This document shows, in pieces, positions 38,706 through 48,560 of a stretch of 64,000 nucleotides of DNA. The stretch covers positions 143,173,762 through 143,237,761 of the forward strand of contig NC_085046.1 of the NCBI RefSeq assembly GCF_963662255.1, in the 5' to 3' direction. The position numbers and the translations under genes were made by a program. The stretch comes from Cinclus cinclus. Taxonomy: Eukaryota > Chordata > Aves > Passeriformes > Cinclidae. Each line of letters begins with the position of its first letter. Within the stretch, counting starts at the first letter, position 1. Under the pieces are notes generated by a model. That model saw nothing but the letters and a program-made list of their open reading frames with translations. It did no database searches and was not told where the DNA came from.

Positions 38706-41704
38706 ATTGTGTTAGCACAATGTTGACAATGTGACTACAGGAATGGAGTGCCAGGCAGGAGCTGACTAAGGATTTTCAGGTTTGGAGCTTTCATCAACCC
38801 AAACTTTAATTTAAAAGCATAATTTATTTGCTGTTTACTAAATTTTGCCTTTTGTGTGAAACACGCTAGATTATCTCATGTATAGCCAGATATTCTGGAA
38901 ATAAGGAAAAGCTAAGGAGAAATTGTTCTACCCTCTACCTTCCCTGCCTTCTGGAAAAAGACCAATCCCTTGAACAGTTCTAGTTTTGCCACCTTCTTTT
39001 TCCTGTTCCCATGACATCATTGAAGTGCTGAGAAGTGCAGTAAGAAGCTGGAGATGTTTATCCCCTTCAGACTTCTGTACAGGCTAATAAGGATCATTCA
39101 AACATGATCTGCTGTTAACTGTGAGCTGTAAGCGCAGTGCTCTGGTATGGGATTATTTTGCATTAGATGTTGCTGTTTGGGACCACATGCTTTTTTCTAG
39201 GCCATGAAAAACAATAAACAAGCAATAAACAAACCCTTGAAAGCAACCCAGAAGTTTTGACAGCAGAAAAAATTGACATCAAATCTAGCGAGGTCAGTTT
39301 TAGTGAGAACAAGCACACTGAGTATTGTAAGTTGAAATTCACTGATGAAAGCAGGTTTCATTCATGTTTTTGCCTGAGTTCCTTCATATTGGAGACAATT
39401 AATCAAATTGTAAATATACTTAGTGCATTTGCCCTACTTAGCACAACAATGATGCAGCTGCTTCGGAGAAAATTGTATCCAATGCTAATCTAATTAAGCT
39501 GTGACCTACTGATACTGGTCAGGTGATATTACAGGATATAAAAGGAAAGAAGTTTGTAATCCAGTCTAAAAACACACACTCACTTTATAAGTTGTCCACA
39601 AAAGACTATGGCAGAAAAACGCATAGCAAACAATGCTACAAAAGCAAACATGAGGAGAAAGGTTGAGTGTTTGATTCTGCTTCTCAAATGGTAGCTAGCT
39701 TTGAATTGTTCATGTTTTACAGATAGAATAGATTTTCCACAAGCATTTAGCAGAAATTTTTAAGAAATAAATGTATTTTGCATATACTCATATACTGATA
39801 TCTATGATCAGATTTTGGAAAACATGTAGCTGAAATACGCATGCAAAAGCTGTCAGTTTCCATTGTACAATTACACAGATTTATCTCTGTAGGACTCCTT
39901 GTGACTTCACAAATTCTGTCTTTCCCTCTATTAATAACCCTGAGAGAGGATCTGAGGAAAAAAAATAAGCTGGGAAAAAAATCACAGAACTGCCCAGGCT
40001 TGGAAAGATAGAGGGAAAAGGATGAGCTTACCCAGTCTTAGTATTACCAACTTCAAGGTTATTTCTAAATGTATTTTTAAAGTTTTATTTAATATGCATA
40101 ATTTATGACATGGTTCTTTAAGGTATCCCTTACGTACATGATTTAGTAATGAGAGTAGTCTTACTGACTGGTGGAATTTGCTCATGTGAATGAAGAGTGC
40201 AAAGGCAGAGGATTAAAATCCAGAGTATGTGTGTATCTTACATAATTTCAAGCCTGTCATAATTCATATCTATATTATCATCTGCCTATGTTACATAATA
40301 CAAAGGAGCTCTGAGTTATTTGTTCTTCTCCATATGCCTGAAAAACATATGCAGTCTTCAAAATTTTGGATTGCATACTTTGTTACCCAGGAAAAAGTAA
40401 AAATGAATGCAATACAAATAAAACTTTCATTTTGGGAAATGTCAGAGACAAACACTACCCCCATCTTGGTATCTGACCAGTCACACAAATCCATGCACTG
40501 CATTTGTTTGCCAGTAAGAACCCTCATTCCTCACTTGCTTCCTGACCCAATCTTTAATCAGTATCAGTAAAGCCTTTACCAAAGTCATAGGATTAGTCCC
40601 TTTTTCATAGTTCCCCTCAAACTGAGCGGCAGCACCTTCCTCAGAATTTTAGGCTGGAGTCAGTTGGGTTTAAGAGTGATCATATCCCCCCAGAAATACT
40701 CAGCACTTAGCAGGATTTAAATTGGTGAGTCTGTTTGTATTTTTGTTCTCGTTAATTTAAGAAAATCTAGGTTCAAGCATTTCTCCTTCATCTTTTTCTA
40801 GGACACTAGGGAAGAAAAATCAAGTGACATCTTGCAGCGTTACTGCAATAAAAAAAAAGGTAAACAGAGATAATTATGTGTATTCATGATAGTGCATGAA
40901 AACTACAACAAATAGTGAACCAGGCAGCAGTACTGCATGCTTGTATGCAGCATTACTAATGGTTTGACCTGCTTGTGAACAAACTTATCACTGAAAACTA
41001 AACTTAATTAAGAGGTTGGGGCAAACACATAGAAGCACTTGATTTCCTTTTTTGTAAATTATTGCAACTTTATGAGTTTAAACAGATGTGTGGCTGACTT
41101 ATACCTGTGTGACTGAGAAGAGGATCACAACAATTTTGCCCATGGAAACTACTGGGTACAGAACTAAATTGACTCCAGAAATTTTTTTTCTCTTTAGAAC
41201 TGAATTCAGTATTTTCCCTGTATTAAATCCTGATTTAAAAAACAACAACAACAATAAAAACAACAGTAGAAAATCCATAATTTGTACCATGATCAGAGTT
41301 TTACCATCTGCTTTTTCTTCCATTGCATACTTTAATTCATAGGTTTTGTCCAGTGTAAGCATCTGTCTGCATCCTGAGGCAGAGCAAGATGCTCACAGAT
41401 ATTGCTATATAATCAAATAGTTCGTTTAGTCTAGTAAGGCTTCTTTAAAGGGAAGATATGATAAGCCTTGTGATAAAAGAGGATGTTTTGCCTGCAGGAG
41501 AAAGAAATATTTGTTGGCCCAAAGATTTCCTACATAACCTTGATGACACAGTCATTTAAATTCTCTGTCTTCACCTGTGAAACAATAGTTCTACATCCTT
41601 CATCAGGTCCGCAAAAGCCCCGATCCACTAACGCCCGAGAGGGCTCAGCAATCCTCCACCACAGGTAAGAAAATGGTGCAACACTAGAAAGTGTCAAAAT
41701 AGGA
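38706..41704 (-). other. Intron 1, no repeats or genes recognised
   Basis: AT-rich DNA without recognisable CR1 or LTR sequence. A short AAC-rich run lies at about 41237-41266. At 41661-41670 the plus strand has ACAG|GTAAGA, a consensus 5' splice site, just before the CpG island; whether it is used is unknown. Confidence 0.6.
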
Positions 41705-42190
41705 CCGTGCCTCACGCGGGCATCAGGTCCAGCACCTCGAGGCCGAGCCCTGGCCCGCCCTGGGAGGGGTGGCCCGGGAGGGCGGGGGCCGTGGGTCGAG
41801 GCCGCAGCGGGGAGCGGGGCTGCAGTGGGGCTCGGTCCCTGCGGGGAGAGGAACGGGCTCGGTCCCTGCGGGGAGAGGAACGGGCTCGGTCCCTGCAGGG
41901 TCTCTAGCGGGCGGGCTCGGTCCCGCGGAGCCGCTGGAGGGAGCCCCCGGGCCGCGCCGCGCCGCCTTCAGCACCGCGCGGGCGGACAGCGCCCCGGCCC
42001 CGCTCCCCGCCGCGCACCCCGCGCTGCCCCCGCGCCCCGAGCGGCGGCTCCCGACCCCTCCGAGCTCCCCGGACATCGGGTTGGGAGCCAGCCCCGGGGC
42101 GGGGAAGGGTCCGGCCTCTCCCGCAGGGGCTATGTTAAGTGGTCCCTGGGCAGGCGGGGCCCGGTGTAAATCGGCACCGACGTGTGACAA
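41705..42190. promoter_or_regulatory. Intronic CpG island, about 2 kb inside intron 1
   Basis: A sharp switch from AT-rich to very GC- and CpG-rich sequence for about 490 bp, with many CGG, GCG and CCGG steps. It lies 1.7 kb downstream (minus strand) of ADCY8 coding exon 1. It keeps long frames open on both strands (up to 155 codons), but the Gly/Pro/Arg/Ala-rich products show no domain. Possible roles are an alternative promoter, an enhancer, or the start of a noncoding transcript; none can be decided from sequence alone. Confidence 0.8.
41829..41912. repeat. 27-bp minisatellite in the intronic CpG island
   Basis: The unit begins GGCTCGGTCCCTGCGGGGAG and is 27 bp long. Copies start at 41829, 41856 and 41883; the first two are identical, the third diverges after 14 bases, and a fourth partial copy begins near 41902. 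As 27 is a multiple of three, it stays in frame and makes repeated GLGPCGERN-like peptides in one overlapping open frame, which is why those frames look repetitive. Confidence 0.95.
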
Positions 42191-43884
42191 GCTGCGCGGA
42201 TCCTGTTAAGGAGATTTATAGTTGTAGTTCATGAAGGCAATCATCTGGCTGGTAATCTCTCATTGTGCACCGCTCCAAGGTAGTTCTTTCACACAACTGG
42301 CTGCAAAACGAAGATATTAGCATCTCTCCTGGGAAATGTCTGTGGGAAATGGTGTGTGTTGGTGTATGCGTGTAGCAGCTAAACAGCTGTGATACTGGTG
42401 CGTAATGAGATAGCAGCGCATTACTCACGGCTCCAGGAGAGGACATGGAAGTAAATTAAAAAATCAGCATAACTCACACAGCTTTTGACCCGTCACTAGC
42501 AGCACCAGCAGTGCATGGGAGTAGACATGGCGCATGGCTGCAGTTCATTCATCAACACATCACCAAGGGCTGGGCAGCAACTCTGCCACAGCCTAATTGT
42601 CTCACATCCACAGGGCTCAGCCAGGCACAACACACCAAAGAAGCTTTTCCCAAAACAGGGTGAGACCAATCACTGGGACATTGAGGTCAGTCAGCCCACA
42701 GCAAACAGGTGCATGTAGTAAGGGGATGGACAGGGGTGGGCAAGGGTTTCAGGAGGACCAGGGTCTAAGCAAGGTAGACGTGTCCCAAGAATCATGGACA
42801 TCAGACTTTCAGGTGCAAGATCACTTCCCAGGTGCACATCCCAACATTCATGTAAATAACATTCCAGCAGCTGGGATTATCTGACAGTATCTCCATCCTT
42901 TTCTCCCTGATTCTCTGGAGCAAGCCAAATGGAGATGATAATCTGCTATGAAATATTGATAGCACTGAGCTGTGACAGTGTGGAAAGGGAGGGAGAAGGG
43001 AGCAGTAAGAATTGCCGGGATTAAGTTGTCCTAGTACCCAATGTTTTCTTGCCTTGCATGGATATGGGGAGTTTGGTGCATTCTCACTTTTCTGTGGGGG
43101 AAGTCATCTGAGTGTGAGTCAGGTGAGACCTGGTTTTAACCCCTCAGACCCTTCCTGACCAGTGCCTCTCAGCAGTCTGCACCACACAACACTTCATCAT
43201 GTAACCAGCATTCTGTCCTACACATCACTTGAAAGGATTCAGCACAACAGTGTTTGACCACCAGCTGAAAAGGCTTCCTAGTGTCAAGACAGCATAGGAT
43301 CTCACACCAAATCTCCCAGGGGAACCTTGCTCTGGCTTCACTGAGGTTTCACTGGTTTCTCCTTGCAAAAGAGAAGCAGGCTTCGCTCCTGTTTTCGCAT
43401 AGCTCAGATCAAGCTGCCCTTCACATATAAAAGTACCAATTGACCTAGCACACTCAGAGTTAAAATGCATGAACAGCAAAAGGGGAGCACTGGGAGAGTT
43501 TGGACAGAACAGAGTCATCTCAAACCGCAAACCACTGCTGGAAGTCAGGGAGGGGAATAATAAATGACCCATCCTCCCCACTTGCTCCAGGGGCTTCTCT
43601 CCCCAGCACTATTTCAAGGGACAGCAATGTAGTGATATATACAAGCAGGGGGGACAGGGTTGTTAGAAAGTGTCCCAACTCCCAGCTTGAGTTGAAACAC
43701 TGGGATGGGCAATAGGAGACTAAAGGAGACAAGAAGGTTGATTTTTGCCTATGATCTCCCCTCCAGGTAATAAACTTCTGAGCACCTGATTAAAAGGGAT
43801 CTTTTGGGACATCCCCCCCACACCTCCTCTCACTCAGGGTGATGGAGCAAGAGGACTGTTCCCACCCTCTCCTCACCACAGTAC
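42191..43884 (-). other. ADCY8: Intron 1, donor-proximal part
   Basis: Moderate GC, no transposon recognised. It ends at the exon 1 donor. The frame of exon 1 runs only three codons past the splice site. Frames at 42515-42884 and 43225-43732 have no known domain. Confidence 0.65.
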
Positions 43885-44811
43885 CTGGTTGAGGGAAGTC
43901 ACGGCAAACCTGGGGATAACCAGTTGCATGATGAGCTGCAGGACAGAGGTGACCAGTCCAGCCAGGATGGCCCAGGTGAGTGGCAGCGGGAGCATGCTGT
44001 AGGTGGCAAAAAGCGTGAAAAGCACATAGCCAATGCCATCCCCAAGGAGGCCACAGCCTAGTCCTGCCGCCAGAATTTGTGTGGCCATGGCCACCCAAGT
44101 GACAACACCGCTGTACTGCAGGTAGGTGTACGAGGTCGTGTCCTTCCTGACCACCACTAAGGCACAGATCACCACCTCAATGCCAGTGAAGAAGCCCAGG
44201 AGGATGCCCTTAATGGGGTCCATGGGAGCAGAGGCCAGGGTCAAGTGGAGGAACAGTAGAGTCAGCTTGGTCAGCACGTCCAGGATGTTCATGACCACTT
44301 CGGATTTGCGCCGTTGACCCAAGAAGTAGCGCTGGTAAAGGCGCTCCAAGTCCCGAGACTTAAAGGAGTTGCGGAGAGTGGGGAAGATGACCCCACGGTA
44401 TGTATAGCCCCAGTTGAGGAAGAAGTCGGAGTTGCTGGGGGCACAGTCCAGGGGCAGAAAGCCCAAGTCTCCACTGCTACTTGTGCCCTCCGGGAAGACT
44501 TTGGTGCCTCCGTTGTTGTGGCGCTCGCTGCCCAAACTCCGTCCGGCTGACTGCCGCCGGAGGTGGTGGTGGTGCGGAGGGTGCGGATGGTGGTTGGGGC
44601 AGCAGGTCTCGTCCGAGCTGAAGCCCTTGCCTCCTCCGCTGCTGCTGCCGCCGCTGCTGCTGCTGTGTTCCTGGATGAAGCGCTGCTCGGTGATGTGGCG
44701 CACAGCCGTCTGCCACAGCAGGCGCTGGGGTCTGCCGCTGCCGGGGGGAGTCCTGTTGATGGTGTAAAGTTCATCGCTGTCGCTCAGGCACCGCACCTCT
44801 GAGAGCTCCAT
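43885..44811 (-). CDS. ADCY8: ADCY8 exon 1 coding part (adenylyl cyclase type 8, residues 1-309)
   Basis: This is the first coding exon of the Ca2+/calmodulin-stimulated membrane adenylyl cyclase, which makes cAMP from ATP at the plasma membrane. The 309 codons end exactly at a CAG|GTACTG donor in phase 0. The start is MELSEVRC in a strong Kozak context (GCCATGG), as in mammalian ADCY8; the frame continues upstream but only a GTG, no ATG, precedes it. Residues 1-175 are the cytosolic tail. It includes an amphipathic basic helix, [13 protein letters not shown] (27-39), matching the known N-terminal calmodulin site. It is followed by a Ser/Gly run (about 50-65) and a His-rich run (74-83). After the conserved block around [20 protein letters not shown] (139-158) come membrane helices at about 175-196, 202-221, 234-251, 262-283 and 283-299. 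Compared with mammals as I remember them, the Ser/Gly/His linker differs strongly while the helices are nearly identical. Expression is expected to be mainly neural. Confidence 0.97.
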
Positions 44812-46110
44812 GGCGGTGACTGGCGGGGGGCAGAGCACCGACGGGCGGGGGTGACAGGGGCGGTGGGGGGGCACACACCGTCTTTTGGGAGGGGAGCAGG
44901 GGGAGGGATGGAACCGCGGGAGAGGAGGGAGGGGATGTCGAAGGGCGGGTGGCTGCGGCGGGGTGGCGGTGCGGGGATCACATTTATAGACAGGTCCCCG
45001 GGTCTGGCGATACCTCTGGCGGCGGGGCTGTTTGGCCGCCGGGGTCCGGTGGGCTGCTGCGCCGGCTCAGCGCAGGCGGCCCGAGCCCCGTGCCCGCTCC
45101 CGCGGAGCCCCGCGGAGCCGCATCCCGCGGAGCCCGGCTGCGGCGCGGCCCCGGCGGGCTCGGAGCGCGCCCTCCTCGGGGCGGTGCGCGGGGGTGAAAC
45201 CGAGCCGCGGGTCCGGAGAGGAGGTGGAGGAGGGAGGAGCGGAGCATCTACAGGCGCAGCCCCGCTGCCCGGTGGGCGATCCTCGGCCCCATCCAGAGGT
45301 CGGAGGCACGGAGGGGTGGGGGCAGCCGCCTTGCAGAGCCGGTCACAGCGGGCAGCTCCTCTCTCCGGGGATCCCGGGGCTCCGCTCCGAGGTCTGGTGC
45401 CCGGGAGTTGCCGTAATTCCCGCGGCTGCGGTCAGCGGCAGCGCTGCGAGCTGGAGCAGGAGGGGAGAGGCGGCCAGGTCTCGGGCATCCTCGGTCACGG
45501 CGCCAGAGCCGCCGGCCGGGGGCTGCCCGCCCGCTGTCCCCCGGCGGCGGGGCATTCCCCTGGCTCACGGGGCGCCTCTGCCCGGAGGGGACTCGGGGCT
45601 CCCATCCATCGCAGACACTCGGCTTGCTTGGCAACGGGGAATAAAAAGGAGGGAAAAAGAGAAAGAGAGGAGGAGAAAAAAAAAATCACATAAAAATCCG
45701 GATCTAAAAAAATCTAAAGATCGGAAAATTAAAATCCCGCCCCAAACTCTGAGCTCTGGGAAGCCAAATGGGAGTAACCCAACTTCTCCGCGGGCCGGAG
45801 CAGGGAATGCTCCGGCTCAGGGGCTTCCCTGGCGGCACGGAGGAGGGGGAGGAAGAGGAGGAGCAGGAGGAAGGGGCGAGGGCAAAGCGCGGGGAGCGCG
45901 ATGCCCGCGGGGCTGCGGGGAGCTGGCGGCGGATGCTGTCCCGGGAGCCGTGGGACGAGCACGGCGGAGCCGCCGCCGCCGGAGCGGAGCTGCGGGCGGG
46001 CGGCCCGGGAGGAGGCAGAGCCCAGCACGGTCAGCTGATGCCCGCCACGTCGGCGGGGCTGCCAGCACCCCCCCGGCCCGGTTAAAGCAGCCGCAGCCGC
46101 GGCTCTGGGA
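44430..46110 (-). promoter_or_regulatory. ADCY8: CpG island spanning ADCY8 exon 1, 5' UTR and promoter
   Basis: GC-rich, CpG-dense sequence covers the 5' half of coding exon 1 and about 1.3 kb upstream of the ATG. No TATA box is evident upstream of the ATG on the minus strand, consistent with a dispersed CpG-island promoter; the start site cannot be fixed from sequence. A CRE half-site (TGACG on the minus strand, plus 46174-46178) lies just beyond the island. That is noted only because cAMP/CREB control of ADCY8 has been described in mammals. Overlapping long frames on both strands are composition artefacts. Confidence 0.85.
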
Positions 46111-47749
46111 AGGGGACAGAGGGCGGGGGTTTGCCGCAGAGCAGGTCCCCTGGTCCCAGGAGGTTCCTTCAAGCGTCACTTGGGTTTCCTTGAGCTGCTC
46201 TTCTCTAGGTGCCCCGGACTGTCCCGCCTTGCATGACAGGTGCATCCCTCCACAGCGCTCAGTGAGAGCAGATGCTGCAGCCGGGCATCTCTCTGCCTCA
46301 CCTCAAGGAAGATCTTCAGGCCTTGCTTGGAGAGAGCACACTTGCCCAGGGTGGTGGAGAGCCCCTCCACCTCTGCCTGAGCAAGTACAGACCCTCTCAG
46401 AAAGGTGATGCCACTGCCAGGACTCTGACCACCCCATGTTAAGTGAATGTCTGATGATGCTGTCGTGACACCTTTTACATTAAAAATGCTGGAAAAATAA
46501 CAGAAACTGTCCCGTGCACAGAGCCTGGATATAAAACCACTCGTCACTCCCTGTGCTGGCAGATGAAATTGTTCCTGCCTGTCTGCTTGTGGAGTCACTC
46601 TATGCCAGCAAACCTGGATACGTTGTGCATAGTGGCACAGCCTGGAGAGGAAGAGGTGTCGATCTAAATCTCTCCCATTCCTCCTCTGCCCGAAGTAAAC
46701 CTTGTTAAAGTGTCTGAACCCTGTAATGGGGGGAAGGCTGAAACCTCCAGTTTTGGACCTGAAGCAATGCTGCTGGAAGCAGCTGAAGGAGATAGTTTAC
46801 ACATTAGACTATGGCAAAGTAAGCCAGAGGTGTTTTCTTTGTGTTTCGAAAGACAAGAGTGATGCCTGCTGAACTCTTTGAAATAAATATGCAGTTGCCT
46901 TCTAACAGCAGCAGTGTGGACAGAGGCCCTGCCTGGAAGGGAGATGTGCTACCCCACTAGGACCTCTGGCTTGTGGAGAGTTGCGGTGCTTAAAAAGCTT
47001 GTGATGCTTGACTTCCAGTGGGTCTGAGCCTCCGTGAACATCCCTTCAGCTGTCATTGCTTAATTCACCTTTTATTATTTCTATTATTATTATTACTATT
47101 ATTCTTATTATTATTATTCAGGAAGACATGGAGATTTAGGAAGGATTTCACTGATTGTGTCTGTATTTACACTACAATAGATTTGGGAACTCCAGCCAAG
47201 TCTGTGTGCCATGTGTGAGGCAGGTTTTGTACAGATATAAGCAGAGGACATTCTTGTTTTCCAAAGCCCAGATAAGGAAAGAGTGGCATTTTTGTGAACA
47301 GAGATGAGTCTTTCCTGTGGTTCAGCATGACCCTGCTAACCCGGAAAGGGTTAATACTGGTTTCACAATAGTAATAGAGACACATACCCTTGCTCCTAGA
47401 TAAAGCCCATGGAAATTGTAGCATTACTTTTAGATGAAAATAATACTACAAAAGGAGAAATCTTATACAAAAACTTGTATATTTCTTTAATGAAAGAAAT
47501 TATAATTGTTAGTGCTATTACCCCAGAGCACAGAAAGAAAGCATCTTTCTCATTCAGATTGCTCAAGACAAATCATGGTAAATAAAAGGAAAAGGAAACA
47601 AATATATAATAATGTAGTTTAAGGAGACACCCATTCAAAAGAGATAAGATAAAACCAAGATAGGGACATCTCAGTTCTCTAATGTTACTATATGCACTGA
47701 ATCACAGTGCTAGCAGTTTGCCTCATGGCAGAATGAACTCTCATAATTT
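46111..47749. other. Upstream flank of ADCY8, no gene recognised
   Basis: The sequence returns to average composition. No transposon was recognised. A TTA microsatellite at 47071-47119 is listed separately. Frames at 46176-46598 (minus) lack a domain. Confidence 0.6.
47071..47119. repeat. TTA/TAT trinucleotide microsatellite
   Basis: About 16 TTA-type units with interruptions (TTTC, TAC, TTC). Simple repeat upstream of the ADCY8 promoter. Confidence 0.95.
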
Positions 47750-48560
47750 TTCCTGTGATAGAGGCTCTGTACCTCCCCAGGCAGTCTATTTTTATGCTTC
47801 TCCATCCTTATCATTTTCATATCTAACCTGAACATTCCTTGCAGCATTCACTAAACACATCACTTCTTGTCCTGTCCACCATGAACAGGGAGAACAGATT
47901 ATCCTGGCAGTAGTCTATACGTATTTTACGAATGTCTCTTCCATCCACTGCCTCTTCCCCTTCTCATTGCTTAGACTAAATAACATAATTTGTGTCTTTT
48001 CCACCCCTCCCTGCATCCCCCACCCATGGGTCACATTTTCTAAATCTCTGACCTTTTTTGTTTGTTCTGGATTATAAACTCTTGTTTCATAATTTTGCTT
48101 GCTTTCTTTTTTTCTGCTCTGTGAAATTCATACAGCTCAACCTAGCCCTACAGTGGAAAGCTTTCTTACATCTAGGACTATGTTTTATGATCTGCGCTCC
48201 TATTTATACATCCTGGGACATATCTGTGGACCTCCCTTCACAGGCTTATTCAGAACTGATGACCTACTGAAACTTTTCTGTCCTCAAGGCCTGGGCAGGT
48301 GTCACTTGCTCCATATGTGCATAGCAGCCTACATGAAGTATCTTGCATTTGCCCTCACTGGAATGCATTGTTTTTTCCACCCTTCATGCCAAATTTGAAA
48401 TAGAACATGTTGAAAACTAAACCTGTCCTCCTCCATGCCAGCAGCCCTCCCCAGCTCTGTGCCATCTGTGTGTTTGGTGAGCCTACTCTCTGTTCAGTGG
48501 TGGTGGCAAAGCAGTGCAGACCGTTTAGATAACGGTGTGCTAATTTCTGGCAGGTATTTC
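47750..48560 (-). mobile_element. Ancient CR1/L3-like LINE 3' region
   Basis: Read on the plus strand, the order of blocks follows an old CR1-type LINE in reverse. First come CTTCTTGTCCTGTCCACCATGAACAGGGAG and TGCTTAGACTAAATAACATAATTTG. Then TCACATTTTCTAAATCTCTGACC, CATGAAGTATCTTGCATTTGCCC, and CCCCAGCTCTGTGCCATCTGTG. Divergence is much higher than in the intronic CR1 copies, so the element is old and its ends are approximate. The match is from memory of the CR1/L3 consensus. Confidence 0.5.

Larger units (their letters stand above)
13447..43884 (-). other. ADCY8: ADCY8 intron 1 (30,438 bp)
   Basis: This is the intron between coding exons 1 and 2. On the minus strand it starts GTACTG after CTCAACCAG and ends TTCATTGCAG. 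It contains CR1 copies, microsatellites, small hairpins and an internal CpG island, each listed separately. No host coding sequence is recognisable inside it on either strand. Confidence 0.95.

Noticed and set aside
41723..42209. Repetitive frames on both strands with GLGPCGERN-like units
   Set aside because: They arise because the 27-bp minisatellite is a multiple of three in a CpG island; no start, splice or domain evidence.
44289..44774. 161-codon Ala/Thr-rich minus-strand frame
   Set aside because: It is an alternate-frame shadow of ADCY8 exon 1, made by the same GC-rich triplet runs.
44851..45693. 280-codon plus-strand frame antisense to the ADCY8 5' region
   Set aside because: Same composition effect of the CpG island; low-complexity product without recognisable motif.
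45032..46408. 458-codon plus-strand open frame, the longest in the window
   Set aside because: It lies inside the ADCY8 CpG island, where stops are rare in all frames. The product is Arg/Gly/Pro/Ala-rich with no domain, several other long frames overlap it on both strands, and no splice or conservation evidence supports it.
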